Shown here one piece after another: positions 45,711-55,381 of a stretch of DNA of 64,000 nt. The stretch lies in assembly GCA_964542765.1 (NCBI GenBank), contig CAZIVO010000006.1, forward strand, positions 1 through 64,000. Direction: 5' to 3'. A program made the position numbers and the translations under genes. Source of the DNA: CAZIVO01 sp964542765 (lineage in GTDB: Bacteria > Planctomycetota > UBA1135 > UBA2386). A model generated the notes under the pieces. That model ran no database searches and was not told the origin of the DNA. It saw nothing but the letters and a program-made list of their open reading frames with translations. Numbering within the stretch: the stretch's first letter is position 1; each line of letters opens with the position of its first letter.

Positions 45711-46474
45711 GCGGAAGTTGTCCCCAGTCCGCTGTTGGCGAGATCCCCATGCTTGGAAGCCGCTATGACGGACGTCGAATACTTGGAGTAGGACGTTCGG
45801 CGGAGCTGGCAGGCTCCGATCGTATCCAGCATCCAGCTGGGACAGAGTCCGTTGAATTTCAGTTCCAGGACGACGCGGCGTGGTTCCACCATGACCCAGC
45901 CGCTCCCATCGAGCAGGACTCGATCGGTAGCGTTGCACTCGATCCGCCGGTCGAAGGTGACGCGAGAGTCGGGGTCCACCGTGCTCATGTAGGCCTCGCG
46001 CACGTAGCGGACGCAGACCACTGGCCGGGCATCGTGCTGTCTCACCCAGGTGATGAAATCATCGCGAGCCTGTACCTCGGGTCCATCGATCGCTCCGATG
46101 TCGCCTTGGCCGATGATGGTTTGCGCGAGAAGCTTGGTCACCGGTGAGCGGAGCTTGGAGATGACGGCGTTGCGTCTTCGCTTGATTTCGAGGAAGACGG
46201 GTGACTCCGGGTCGTCGCTATAGGTGCGGATCCGAAGCTTTTGCCGGTTCCGGATGCCTTCGAGCGTCTCCCTGTGCAGCTTCAGCGTCGGGCTGTCGAG
46301 GTAGAGGCTGGCGATGCGGTAATGGCCTCCGCTGCGTCGTGCATAGGGGTCGAATTCGAGGAAGGGCTCGAGCCGTTGTCTGACTTTGACTGCCTGCGCT
46401 TCGGTCAGCAGATACTTGCACTCATGGCGGTCGAACCGATGAGTGATGGGGGGATGATCTGCGGCGGGAGTCAT
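45707..46474 (-). CDS. VTC-domain polyphosphate polymerase-like protein
   Basis: This protein is about 255 residues long (ATG 46474; an upstream TTG is possible). It has the VTC tunnel-fold pattern: an opening HRFDRHECKYLLTEAQ, then HYRIASLYLDSPTLKLH, the basic RQKLRIRTYSD and the acidic FLEIKRRRNAVISK. VRYVREAYMS, RVTFDRRIEC and VVLELKFNG complete it. In yeast Vtc4 such basic and acidic residues bind ATP, metal and polyphosphate. Bacterial homologues are annotated as polyphosphate polymerase domain proteins. It is the first gene of a three-gene overlapping operon with DUF4956 and a HlyD-type adaptor. Confidence 0.88.
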   Translation of the reverse strand: MTPAADHPPITHRFDRHECKYLLTEAQAVKVRQRLEPFLEFDPYARRSGGHYRIASLYLDSPTLKLHRETLEGIRNRQKLRIRTYSDDPESPVFLEIKRRRNAVISKLRSPVTKLLAQTIIGQGDIGAIDGPEVQARDDFITWVRQHDARPVVCVRYVREAYMSTVDPDSRVTFDRRIECNATDRVLLDGSGWVMVEPRRVVLELKFNGLCPSWMLDTIGACQLRRTSYSKYSTSVIAASKHGDLANSGLGTTSA

Positions 46475-46963
46475 GGGCAAACGTCAGAGAAAGCAGAAAG
46501 CCCCTTCCGTGTTGGAGGGCCGGCAGGGGCAAACCGGTAGAGCTAAACACAGGATAGGCCTCGGTGGACCTGACCGTGCTTGCCGTCGAGAATGTATGAA
46601 GAGTCAGTGAAGATTGTAAACCCTTTTAGGTGAGGTGTTAATACCTTCTGACCGGATCGGAGTTCGCGGTTACCGGCAGATGTGTTGCAGCGAGCGTGGC
46701 GCCGGTCGGGCCGAAATCTCACAACTCTATACGGGGAATAGCTTAGGGGAATCTCACCCGTTGCGTTGATCGCTCGATCGCGGAATTCTGCCATGGGATG
46801 GGGAGATCCTGTGGGGGCTGGGATGAAGGCGATCCGTCCCTGGTTTCCTGCGATTTCCGAGAAGGTCGAGTTCAGGGGCAACTCCGTTCCGGCCGAAGAA
46901 GCCCATGGCGAGGGCGGGTCATCGTTCGATTTGTCGAGGCAGCCGGGAGGCGATAGCAAGGAA
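46475..46963. other. Long non-coding gap upstream of pilin-like genes
   Basis: About 490 bp separate the leftward VTC operon from the rightward pilin-like gene. An in-frame extension of the pilin gene back to 46766 exists but reads as polar, low-quality protein and lacks a start-proximal signal, so I treat it as leader. The part 46590-46650 is relatively AT-rich and contains promoter-like boxes. I looked for c-di-GMP riboswitch-like motifs because pilin genes often have them, and saw none. Confidence 0.45.
46614..46643 (+). promoter_or_regulatory. Candidate sigma70-type promoter for the pilin-like gene
   Basis: TTGTAA (46614-46619) and TTAATA (46638-46643) are separated by 18 bp in an AT-rich part of the intergenic region and point towards the pilin-like gene. 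The resulting leader would be about 310 nt. The match is moderate and purely by eye. Confidence 0.3.
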
Positions 46964-47545
46964 ATGGAAGATCACGTGGAGCATCGTTCAACTCGGGGTG
47001 TTTCCCTTGTCGGGGCTACGATCGCGGTCTCTGTCATCAGCTTGCTGGCGGGCTTGGTGGCTCCTGCTGTGATCGGTGAGGAGCGCGATCCCAAGCTGGT
47101 CAGGATCCTCGATCTCACCAGCAGGGTCGAGCAGGCGGTTCGGCGTCATCACGCTGACACCGGATCTTGGGCGACCGAGTATGGAACCGCCGACCATCTT
47201 CGACCTCGTTACCACGAGCTGTCGCGGCAGTCGGAAACCCCTGGCTGGAGCGGGCCCTATCTCGAGGGGAGCATCAGCCAGGCGGATAACCCTTTCGCAG
47301 GTGAGATCTACGTGGCCGAGAGCTTGGATTGGGGCACAGGAGGCTACCGGTTGAAGGGGCCCGATGGTCCGCATTCAAGGGGGGTTGGACAGCAGATCAT
47401 CTTCGATGGAGTTCCGTGTCAGATCGCCGAAGCTGTCGATGCGGAACTGGACAAGGATATTCCAGGCGACTGGACCCGGTACGGCCGTGTTCTCTGGAGT
47501 CAGTCGAGCGGTGGGCGGCTGTGCATCTTCCTGATGCAGCCATAG
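46964..47545 (+). CDS. Type IV pilin/pseudopilin-like protein (copy 1)
   Basis: From ATG 46964 (with AGGAAA-like ribosome site just upstream) the protein has about 193 residues. A short basic leader ends in RGVSLVGATIAVSV, which resembles a prepilin cleavage site with Gly followed by a hydrophobic N-methylated-type helix. The canonical Glu at +5 is absent (GVSLVGA instead of GFTLIE). The rest shares a clear pattern with the next gene: DTGSWATEY, RYHELS, GPYLEG and DNPFAGE. No pilus assembly ATPase or platform gene is nearby. Confidence 0.75.
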   Translation: MEDHVEHRSTRGVSLVGATIAVSVISLLAGLVAPAVIGEERDPKLVRILDLTSRVEQAVRRHHADTGSWATEYGTADHLRPRYHELSRQSETPGWSGPYLEGSISQADNPFAGEIYVAESLDWGTGGYRLKGPDGPHSRGVGQQIIFDGVPCQIAEAVDAELDKDIPGDWTRYGRVLWSQSSGGRLCIFLMQP

Positions 47546-47581
47546 GGAGGGAGCCAGGGCCACTCCCCGACCGGTTTTTTT
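47546..47581 (+). terminator. Weak candidate terminator
   Basis: Just after the first pilin-like gene a short stem GGGAG/CTCCC (47549-47553 with 47563-47567) precedes a run of seven T residues at 47575-47581. The stem is short and the spacing to the T-run (7 nt) is not ideal, so this could be a partial attenuator between the two pilin-like genes. Confidence 0.3.
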
Positions 47582-47665
47582 CCTGATATCCGGGTCAGGG
47601 ACTCAACTTGACCCGATCGAGATGCCGAAGAGAGGGGTAGGCGCGTTGCGATCGGTGTATCGAGG

Positions 47666-48286
47666 ATGGAGAGCGTAAAGGAATCGAAGATGCAAGAGGC
47701 GATGAGAACGGAGCAGAAGGCTGGCGGATTCACCTTGATCGAGGTGGTCGTGGTTCTGGCTGTCGTGGTGCTGCTCGCTGGCTTGGTTGTCCCCGGGCCG
47801 GGTGCGACCAGCAAGGATGAGCGGATTGCCCAGTTGCTTGCCTTGACCGATCGCGTTCGCGAAGAAGCCCATCGGCACTTCAATGACACGGGGACGCTGG
47901 CGACCGAATACACCGGCGACACCTTCACCAAGAGCCGGTATCACCAGCTCTCGATGCCTCAGCCAACCGATGGCTGGGAGGGTCCCTACCTGGATAGGCC
48001 TTTGAGTCGCGACGACAATCCATTCGGCGGTTTTGCCTACCTCTACGACAATCTGACCGGCGGTGGCGCAGCGAAACCGCACGGTTTTTGCCTGACCGGT
48101 GATGATTGCCGGACGGTTGATGGGATGGGGCAGTTTCTGGCGTTGAGCATGATCCCAAGAGACGTGGCGCGTCGCATCGACAGCCGCATCGACGGAGGCA
48201 TTACGGGCAACTGGCTCAGCACCGGTCGCGTCGAGTGGAACAGCCACAACGGTGGCACGATCATGATCTACCTGCTCGGTAGATGA
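47666..48286 (+). CDS. Type II secretion-type pseudopilin (copy 2)
   Basis: This 206-residue protein has the full class III signal: a polar leader ending in KAGG, then FTLIEVVVVLAVVVLLAGL, with Glu at +5. The cleavage point is between G and F. The start may be ATG 47666 or ATG 47690. The soluble domain matches that of the preceding gene over about 70 residues (DTGTLATEY, RYHQLS, GWEGPYLD, DNPFGGF), so the two arose by tandem duplication. Family knowledge suggests a prepilin peptidase substrate and a filament or secretion role; the rest of such a machine is not in this window. Confidence 0.85.
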   Translation: MESVKESKMQEAMRTEQKAGGFTLIEVVVVLAVVVLLAGLVVPGPGATSKDERIAQLLALTDRVREEAHRHFNDTGTLATEYTGDTFTKSRYHQLSMPQPTDGWEGPYLDRPLSRDDNPFGGFAYLYDNLTGGGAAKPHGFCLTGDDCRTVDGMGQFLALSMIPRDVARRIDSRIDGGITGNWLSTGRVEWNSHNGGTIMIYLLGR

Positions 48287-48453
48287 TCGAACGGTCGGCC
48301 GTTCGGATCGCTCGATCTCCTGGTCTCCACGGTTTTCCTCCGTATCGACCGTGTTGCAGATTGTCCGGGGCCTTTGCCGCCAGAGGTACTTCCGTCATAT
48401 CCTGGTGATCCGGGTATATTGGTCTCGTCCTATCCTCGCGGTATCCCGGGCTC

Positions 48454-50001
48454 ATGAGAATTCTCCTCGCCTTACTGGCTCTTTCCACGGTCTTGACCGC
48501 TGCGCCCCAGATCAGCGAATCCAAGGCGATCAGCACCTTCAAGAAGGGCTTCCGTGGTACGCGCGCGAAGCCGCCGTCCGTGGAGCAGCGCCGCACCGCG
48601 CTGAAGCAACTCGATGGGCATGATTCGAAGGCCGTGGCCAAGGCACTGGTCGATGCTTGGCTGCTGCTCGAGACCGAGGTGAATGGACTCGATGCCAGCA
48701 GGATGGAGGCCAATGCGGAACTTGCCGACATCATCAAGGGCAAGGAGTTCGATGCCAATCGAGTCTTCCCGAAGGCGCAGTTCGATCGTCGCCGGGAACT
48801 CATCAAACTCGTTGACGAACAGCGTCAGCAGGTCGATGCACTGCGGGAGTTTCAGTTCGCTCTTCGCGCACGGATCGCCAGTGTTCGCGAACCTCAGAGC
48901 TTGTCCTGGTTGCTCGACAATGTTGTAGGCAGCAAGAGGCACACCATCAGGCTGAAGATCGCCGTGGCCGATGCAGCGGGCAGTCTTGGTGAGGAGATGC
49001 TGGAGGAGCTTTCGCGCGCCTTGCTGCGCGCCAAGCAGACCCAGGCGGTGATCGCGTTGCTCGATGGAGTGGGGCGAGTCGGTTCGTCGGCCCGTGACTG
49101 CGCGCCCAGAATCATCGGGCTGCTCGGCCACAAGGATGGGGCTGTGCGTGAAAGGGCTGCTTTGGCCCTGTCGCGGATCGCCGTGGCTGAGGCGATCGAG
49201 CCGATGATCGATCTCCTCGAACGCGAGGAGGGTCAGGCGCGTAAGCGGATTGCCGCTGCACTGGAGATCCTGACGCGGCAGCAGTTCGGTGACAGCATCG
49301 GCTCATGGCGGGCGTGGTTCGAGCAAGAGGGTAGCGCGTATCTGTCCGGCACGAAGCTGCTGGGGCGGGGGACGCCGAGCAATCGCGAGCGCACGAATCA
49401 AAAGAACTACTACTTCGGAATCCCCCAGGACGGCAAGTCGATCCTCTATGTCATCGACTCTTCGGGCTCGATGAAGGCGCCGGTCGATTTCAATCTCGGC
49501 AAGACCGTGGCGGGCGGAAAGTCCCAGATGACCCGGCTCGAGGCCTGCAAGGCCGAACTGATTCGGGCGCTGGGTCGCCTGCAGTCGGACAAGAACTTCA
49601 ATATCATCTGGTACAGCGATCTGCCGCATCTCTATGCCAAGGCCTCTTCCCGGGCAACGAAGACGAATATCCAAAAGGGGCAGGACTGGGTCCGCAGGTT
49701 GCAGCCGACCTCGAGCACTAACATCCATGACTCGCTACAGATGGGCTTTTCCCTGACAGGTCGCGGATCGCACGACAAGCACTACGGCGTCGCCGTGGAT
49801 ACGGTCTTCTTGCTCACCGACGGATCTCCGACCAAGCCGGATGGAAAGCTGGATTCCACCGAGAAGATCGTCAATGCGGTGCGCGCCTGGAACCCGCTCA
49901 AGCGGGTGACGATCCACTGCATAGGCATTGGCAAGGGCTTGAATCAAGGCTTTCTGCGGCAGCTGGCGTCCGAGAACGGCGGCGAGTTCAAGCAGTACTA
50001 G
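48454..50001 (+). CDS. Secreted HEAT-repeat + VWA-domain protein
   Basis: This 515-residue exported protein starts with a signal peptide (MRILLALLALSTVLTAAPQ). A helical region (~40-140) with coiled-coil character precedes HEAT-like repeats at ~150-275 (VRERAALALSRIAVAEAIEPM). A short FGDSIGSWRAWF segment follows. The C-terminal von Willebrand A domain (~325-515) has a full MIDAS: DSSGSMK at 335-341, a Thr in SSTNIHDS, and LLTDGSPT. It should bind a divalent metal and a protein ligand outside the cytoplasm. It lies about 170 bp after the pseudopilin genes, but a functional tie is not shown. Confidence 0.87.
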   Translation: MRILLALLALSTVLTAAPQISESKAISTFKKGFRGTRAKPPSVEQRRTALKQLDGHDSKAVAKALVDAWLLLETEVNGLDASRMEANAELADIIKGKEFDANRVFPKAQFDRRRELIKLVDEQRQQVDALREFQFALRARIASVREPQSLSWLLDNVVGSKRHTIRLKIAVADAAGSLGEEMLEELSRALLRAKQTQAVIALLDGVGRVGSSARDCAPRIIGLLGHKDGAVRERAALALSRIAVAEAIEPMIDLLEREEGQARKRIAAALEILTRQQFGDSIGSWRAWFEQEGSAYLSGTKLLGRGTPSNRERTNQKNYYFGIPQDGKSILYVIDSSGSMKAPVDFNLGKTVAGGKSQMTRLEACKAELIRALGRLQSDKNFNIIWYSDLPHLYAKASSRATKTNIQKGQDWVRRLQPTSSTNIHDSLQMGFSLTGRGSHDKHYGVAVDTVFLLTDGSPTKPDGKLDSTEKIVNAVRAWNPLKRVTIHCIGIGKGLNQGFLRQLASENGGEFKQY

Positions 50002-50033
50002 TCTGCGGATGATGCTGACGGGGTGGCTCTCGA

Positions 50034-50858
50034 TCAGCCGTCATCGGCGAACCACTTCCGGAATCCTTCGATGGTCTTCTGTGCTGCAGCCTCGGGGCTG
50101 GGATGTGGGAAGGCCTCGGCCGAGGCATAGCCCGAGAAGCCGATGCTTCGCAGGGCTCGACCGGCAGCGGCGAGGTCCGTGTGGCCGCAGCCGGCCGGAT
50201 CACGGTTGCTATCTGCCAGATGCACGTGCCCGATCCATTCGCCGTTGCGCGTGATCGCATCCTCGATGGAGGCCTCTTCGATATTCATATGGAACAGGTC
50301 GGCCAGTAGTCGCACATTTTGCGTCTTCAAGGAAGCCAGGAATTCAGCTGCATCGTCGAGGCTGTTGAGCACATCGCTCTCGTAGCGGTTGAGCATCTCG
50401 TAGATCAGGACCACGCCTTTGTTCTGGGCGTGTTGACCGAGTTCTTCGAGACCTTGTGCGAGCCATGTCAATGTCTGCTCGCGTGAGCTGCGACCTGCTA
50501 TCTTGCCTTGCATCGATCCGATGATGGCGGGAGCGCCGAAAGGCGCGCCAAAGTCGATCATCGAGGCAATGAAGTCGCGTGCGCGTGTGCGGACTCCTTC
50601 TTCGGGGTGAGTCAGGTCGAGGTCGTGGAGAACCTTGCCGGCACCGGTGCCGACGGCGGCGAGCGAGAGGTCGTGGGACTCCAGGCAAGCTCGCAACTGT
50701 TCTTGGGACAGTTGCTCGGCTGATTCCGTGAATAACTCGATGGCATCAAATCCCAGGGAAGCAGCATGGCGAGCGCTGGCTTCGAGGTCGTGCCAGTAGA
50801 TCCATGGCCCCTTCTTGAGGCTGTCGACGAGGCACACGGTGGCGCTGGACTTGATCAT
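50034..50858 (-). CDS. Sugar isomerase/epimerase family protein (AP endonuclease 2-like)
   Basis: This 274-residue protein has the xylose isomerase-like TIM-barrel pattern. Conserved stretches include LGFDAIELFTE, ALIYEMLNRYE-like (VVLIYEMLNRYESD) and LLADLFHMNIEE. HVHLADSNRDPAG and GYASAEAF follow. The Glu, Asp and His residues in these motifs should bind a divalent metal, as in hydroxypyruvate isomerase and tagatose 3-epimerase. No signal peptide is obvious. It is convergent with the VWA gene, and divergent from the first PSD1 gene by about 150 bp. The substrate is unknown. Confidence 0.87.
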   Translation of the reverse strand: MIKSSATVCLVDSLKKGPWIYWHDLEASARHAASLGFDAIELFTESAEQLSQEQLRACLESHDLSLAAVGTGAGKVLHDLDLTHPEEGVRTRARDFIASMIDFGAPFGAPAIIGSMQGKIAGRSSREQTLTWLAQGLEELGQHAQNKGVVLIYEMLNRYESDVLNSLDDAAEFLASLKTQNVRLLADLFHMNIEEASIEDAITRNGEWIGHVHLADSNRDPAGCGHTDLAAAGRALRSIGFSGYASAEAFPHPSPEAAAQKTIEGFRKWFADDG

Positions 50859-51007
50859 GACCAGGAAAGCTACTTGCAGGCGCTTTCTTTTTGGCAGCGA
50901 AAACCCGGTCGACGCGAGCGTGGGTCGGGTTTTGGGCCGACGTCATGCCTTTGTGCTTCATTTCTCCATGTCACTGGTGGTCGAGTTAGAATCTCGTTCA
51001 CGTATTC

Positions 51008-53827
51008 ATGTCCAAAATCATGAGATTGCTCCGAGGGACTCGTGCGATGCGCCTGACCGGCTTGGCTTGCCTGCTCTGGCTCGGAGCGGTTCAGCTCGGT
51101 GCGCAAGAATCCAGGCACTGGGCCTATGTGAAACCGGTTCGGCCCGAACTTCCCTCGGCCGTGGATCGGGACTGGGTACGCGATCCGATCGATCATTTCA
51201 TTGCGGCCAGGATCAAAGAGCAGGGGCTGACGCCGAATCTGCCGGCCGAGCGGCCGCGGTTGTTCCGGCGCTTGCACCTCGACCTGATCGGCTTGCCGCC
51301 GACGGTGGGGGAACTGGACGCTTATCTCGCAGACAGTTCAGCCGATGCTTACGAGAAGGTCGTCGATCGATTGCTCGCTTCACCCCGCTATGGCGAGCAC
51401 TGGGCGCGCCAGTGGCTGGATCTGGCGCGTTATGCAGATTCGAACGGTTTCCAGGCCGACCAGCTCCGCGATAGCTGGGCCTATCGCGACTGGGTGATCG
51501 AGGCGATGAATGCTGACATGCCCTTCGATCAATTCACGATCGAACAACTCGCCGGCGATTTGCTTGCGAACGCCACGCCGAGCCAGAAGATCGGGACCGG
51601 TTTCCATCGCACCGTCACCTGCAACGTCGAGGCTGGCGTGCATCCGGAAGAGAATCGGGTCAACCAGATTTTCGACCGTGTCAATACGACCGCCACCGTG
51701 TGGCTCGGCACGACGATGGAGTGCGCCCAGTGTCACAAGCACAAGTACGACCCCTTCGATATGAAGGACTATTACGGCCTGTTCGCCTTCTTCAACAACA
51801 CTCCTCTGGAGGTGCAGAACAAGAGTGGCAAGGGCGTCACCTTCTCCTTCTGGGGGCCGAAGATGGAGTTGCCCTTGCTGGCCGAGCAGGTGCACGAGCG
51901 TGCGAAACTTCAAAAACAGCGCAAGGTAGTGCAGCAGCGGCAAGAAGCCGCGATGGAGCAGATCGCATCCGGGCAGTCCGACTGGGAGGCGCGAATGGTC
52001 AAAGCTTTGCGCGATCCGCCGCGCTGGCACGTCCTCGAGATCGAAACATTTACTTCGACAGGTGATGAGGACGTCGAGTTCCTGCAAGACAAGTCCGTGT
52101 TGGTCGGAGGCCGGGTCCCCGGCACGGCCACCTACACGGCCACCGTGAAGACCGATCTGGTCGGTATCTCGGCCTTCCGGGTCGAGACCCTCACGCATCC
52201 ATCCTTGCCCGGGACAGGGCCCGGCCGGAGTGACGATGCGCGTCCGAATTTCATCTTGAGCGAGTTTGTGGTGACCTCTGCTCCGACGGCCGATGCCTCG
52301 GTAGTGGCGAGCGAAGTGACCTTGCATACGGCGCAGGCCGATTACTCGCAGAAGAACTGGCACGTTGCTCAGGCCATCGATGGCGATGCCAGGAAGGGCT
52401 GGGCCGTTGGCGGCGCGGGTTTTTTCAAGGATCACTGGGCGAGTTTTCGCACTCGCGAGCCGCTTGCTGCTCCGGGCGGCACCACCCTGACCTTCACTCT
52501 CGACCAGAACTATGGTCGTGGTCGCACCATTGGTCGGCTGCGCCTGTCCGCCCTGACCGGCGACGCGGACGTGCTGGATGTGCCGGAGAAGGTTCGTGCG
52601 GCGATCCTGAAGAAGAAACAGACCGGCAAGGATCGCAAACTGATCGCCGATCATTTTACCGAACAGCAACCGCAACTCGCTGATCTCAAGCAGCAGCTTG
52701 CCGATCTCGGCAAGAAGATCTCGGCCATTGCCGCGCCGACGACTCTGGTCATGACCGAGATGGACAAACCGCGTGAGACTCGCGTGATGGAACGCGGTTC
52801 TTATCTCGATCAGGGTTCGGCGGTGGCACCATCTCCTCCTCGCGTTCTCCATGCCTGGCGTCCGCAGTGGCCGAAGAATCGGCTCGGTCTGGCGCGCTGG
52901 CTGGTTGACCGGGACAACCCCTTGGTCGCGCGCGTCATCGTCAATCGCTGGTGGTCGCAGTTCTTCGGCCAGGGCATCGTCGTCACCGAGGAGGATTTTG
53001 GTTCTCAGGGTGAGTCGCCGACCCACCCGCAACTGCTCGATTGGCTGGCGGTCGAGTTCATGGAGTCCGGCTGGTCGATGAAGCGATTGCATCGCCGGAT
53101 CGTCACTTCGGCCAGCTATCGCCAGTCCTCGCACATCCATTCGAAAGCCGAGTTCGCCAAGGATCCCGGCAACAGGTTCATGGCGCGCGGCGCGCGTTTT
53201 CGCCTGTCAGCCGAGGCGATCCGGGACAACGCCTTGCGGATCAGCGGCTTGCTCACGACCAAGATGGGCGGCCCGCCGGTCTATCCGCCACAGCCTGGTG
53301 GTCTGTGGCGTCAGACCGGTCGCAACGAGCCGAAATACATCGCTGCCCGGGGCGAGGACAGGTTCCGTCGTGGTGTCTACGTCATCTGGCGCCGTGCCGC
53401 GCCCTATCCAAGCTTCGTCAATTTCGACGGTCCCGATCGCTCGGCCTGTCACCCGAGGCGCAGTCGGACGAACACTCCGATGCAGGCATTGACCCTGATG
53501 AACGATCAAGCCTACGTGGAGATGGCGTTGGGTTTGGGCGCGCGGGTTCTGCGAGAACGGCCGAAGGCCTCGCTCGAGGAGCAGTTGACCTATGCCTTCC
53601 GCTCGACCCTGGCGCGCGGTCCCACGAGGGCCGAGGGGCAGCACCTCAAGGATGTGTTCGAGCGCGAGCGTGATCGCTTCCGCAGCCATCCTGATGTCGT
53701 GAACAAGATACTCGGTGGTATTGGCGGGCTCACGCCGGACAAGAAACTGGACCGCTTCGATCTCGCCGCCTGGCTCCTGGTGTCGCAGATCTTGTTGAAC
53801 CTGGACGAGACCATCACCAGAGGCTGA
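51008..53827 (+). CDS. DUF1549/DUF1553 (PSD1) secreted protein without cytochrome domain
   Basis: This 939-residue exported protein starts with a signal peptide ([18 protein letters not shown]). DUF1549 lies at about 45-250, with [39 protein letters not shown] and a CxxCH in [13 protein letters not shown] central variable region includes a coiled stretch and a beta-rich insert. DUF1553 (PSD1) lies at about 630-900, with [19 protein letters not shown]. Unlike the paralogue at 56712 it lacks the N-terminal PSC1 cytochrome domain, yet keeps the CxxCH inside DUF1549. A DUF1501 gene follows 7 bp later. The pair is hallmark planctomycete content; its role in polymer use is inferred only. Confidence 0.92.
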   Translation: MSKIMRLLRGTRAMRLTGLACLLWLGAVQLGAQESRHWAYVKPVRPELPSAVDRDWVRDPIDHFIAARIKEQGLTPNLPAERPRLFRRLHLDLIGLPPTVGELDAYLADSSADAYEKVVDRLLASPRYGEHWARQWLDLARYADSNGFQADQLRDSWAYRDWVIEAMNADMPFDQFTIEQLAGDLLANATPSQKIGTGFHRTVTCNVEAGVHPEENRVNQIFDRVNTTATVWLGTTMECAQCHKHKYDPFDMKDYYGLFAFFNNTPLEVQNKSGKGVTFSFWGPKMELPLLAEQVHERAKLQKQRKVVQQRQEAAMEQIASGQSDWEARMVKALRDPPRWHVLEIETFTSTGDEDVEFLQDKSVLVGGRVPGTATYTATVKTDLVGISAFRVETLTHPSLPGTGPGRSDDARPNFILSEFVVTSAPTADASVVASEVTLHTAQADYSQKNWHVAQAIDGDARKGWAVGGAGFFKDHWASFRTREPLAAPGGTTLTFTLDQNYGRGRTIGRLRLSALTGDADVLDVPEKVRAAILKKKQTGKDRKLIADHFTEQQPQLADLKQQLADLGKKISAIAAPTTLVMTEMDKPRETRVMERGSYLDQGSAVAPSPPRVLHAWRPQWPKNRLGLARWLVDRDNPLVARVIVNRWWSQFFGQGIVVTEEDFGSQGESPTHPQLLDWLAVEFMESGWSMKRLHRRIVTSASYRQSSHIHSKAEFAKDPGNRFMARGARFRLSAEAIRDNALRISGLLTTKMGGPPVYPPQPGGLWRQTGRNEPKYIAARGEDRFRRGVYVIWRRAAPYPSFVNFDGPDRSACHPRRSRTNTPMQALTLMNDQAYVEMALGLGARVLRERPKASLEEQLTYAFRSTLARGPTRAEGQHLKDVFERERDRFRSHPDVVNKILGGIGGLTPDKKLDRFDLAAWLLVSQILLNLDETITRG

Positions 53828-53834
53828 GAAGGTC

Positions 53835-55256
53835 ATGCATCGGTTATCGCCAAGAATGAAAGAGCTGACTCGCCGGCAAATGCTCCAGACCAGCACCATG
53901 GGACTCGGTGGCGTGGCCCTTTCGAGCCTGCTGGGTCGGGGATCTTCTCGGCAGGATCTGACTCATTTTGCGCCGCGTGCCAAGAGTGTCATCTACCTTC
54001 ACATGGTCGGAGCACCATCGCATCTCGATCTGTTCGACCCGAAGCCGGAACTGCGCAAGCGTAACGGTGAGAAATGTCCGGACTCCTTCTTCGTCGGCAA
54101 GAAGCTCGCTTTCATCCGCAAGCAACCGACGCTGCTGGGGACTCCCGATGAGGGGCAGTTTCGCTTTCGTCGTTGCGGTGAATCGGGGATAGAAATTTCC
54201 AGTCTCTTGCCGGGCCTCCAGTCTTGCGCTGATGACATCGCTCTGATCCGAACCTTGCAGACGGACCATTTCAACCATGCGCCGGCGCAGATGTTCGTGC
54301 ATACGGGTTTCGGCCGCTTCGGTCGGCCGAGTCTGGGTTCATGGGTGGACTACGGGCTGGGCAGTCCGAACGAAGACCTCCCCGCCTTCGTGGTGATGGT
54401 GACGGGTCAGTACCCGGGCGCCGGCAACAGTGTCTTCGGTAGCGGCTTCCTGCCATCGGTACATCAGGGTGTGGAGTTCCGCAGCAAGGGAGATCCGGTT
54501 CTGTTTCTGTCGAATCCCAAGGGCATCAGCGGGGCCGATCGCCGCCGGGTGGTCGACAGTGTCAACCTGCTCAATCGGGCTCAGCTGGCCGACGTCGGCG
54601 ACCCGGAGATCGCCACTCGCATCGACCAGTACGAGCTGGCTTATCGCATGCAGACCTCGGTCCCCGAGTTGATGGATATTGCGGCCGAATCGGCATCCAC
54701 CCACGAGCTTTACGGCACCAAGCCCGGAGCGACGAGCTTTGCGAACAACTGCTTGCTCGCACGGCGGATGGTCGAACGTGGTGTGCGCTTCGTGCAACTC
54801 TTCGATCAGGGCTGGGATCATCATGGTTCTGTCTTCTCTCGGCTACCGGCCAAGTGCCGCCAGGTTGATCAGCCGATCACGGCTCTGCTGAAGGATCTCA
54901 AGGCGCGCGGTTTGCTCGATGAGACGCTGGTGGTGTGGTGCGCCGAGTTCGGGCGCACGCCGATGGCCCAGGGTGAGAACGGCGCGGGCAACAAGACCAA
55001 GGCCGGCCGCGACCATCACCGTCACGCCTATTCGATCTGGATGGCGGGTGGTGGCATCAAGGGCGGCCACGTGCATGGCGCGACCGATGAACTCGGCTAC
55101 GCTGCCGTCGAAAATCCCATGCACATGCATGATTTGAATGCCACGATCTTGCATCTGCTGGGTCTGGATCACGAGAAGCTGACCTTTCGGTTCCAGGGGC
55201 GCGAATATCGCCTCACCGATGTCCACGGCGAGGTCGCCCGCGATCTGATCGCCTGA
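53835..55256 (+). CDS. DUF1501 protein with Tat-like signal
   Basis: This 473-residue exported protein partners the PSD1 gene upstream (7 bp gap, AGAAGG ribosome site). The N terminus has a twin-arginine-like [17 protein letters not shown]. The body shows the DUF1501 alkaline-phosphatase-superfamily-like pattern: [36 protein letters not shown] and [19 protein letters not shown]. The [15 protein letters not shown] segment is also conserved. Export by Tat would fit cofactor or metal loading before transport. The enzymatic activity is not established for the family. Confidence 0.92.
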   Translation: MHRLSPRMKELTRRQMLQTSTMGLGGVALSSLLGRGSSRQDLTHFAPRAKSVIYLHMVGAPSHLDLFDPKPELRKRNGEKCPDSFFVGKKLAFIRKQPTLLGTPDEGQFRFRRCGESGIEISSLLPGLQSCADDIALIRTLQTDHFNHAPAQMFVHTGFGRFGRPSLGSWVDYGLGSPNEDLPAFVVMVTGQYPGAGNSVFGSGFLPSVHQGVEFRSKGDPVLFLSNPKGISGADRRRVVDSVNLLNRAQLADVGDPEIATRIDQYELAYRMQTSVPELMDIAAESASTHELYGTKPGATSFANNCLLARRMVERGVRFVQLFDQGWDHHGSVFSRLPAKCRQVDQPITALLKDLKARGLLDETLVVWCAEFGRTPMAQGENGAGNKTKAGRDHHRHAYSIWMAGGGIKGGHVHGATDELGYAAVENPMHMHDLNATILHLLGLDHEKLTFRFQGREYRLTDVHGEVARDLIA

Positions 55257-55381
55257 AGAAGCGGTCGAGCCAGGATCGTTGCCGGGGAATGGGCGGATCC
55301 GGGCGGCGATCGATGCCGTGATCAAGTTCGACGCGGCAAGGTGAAAGATTTACACGCCTTGTCAGGGTAGCATCCGCGGCG

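Noticed and set aside
46541..46800. Possible c-di-GMP (GEMM) riboswitch before the pilin-like genes
   Set aside because: I found no match to the conserved GEMM-I or GEMM-II core by eye, so it is not reported as a feature.
51380..53140. 586-codon minus-strand frame opposite the PSD1 gene
   Set aside because: Antisense shadow of a hallmark gene; the sequence is compositionally biased and lacks domains.
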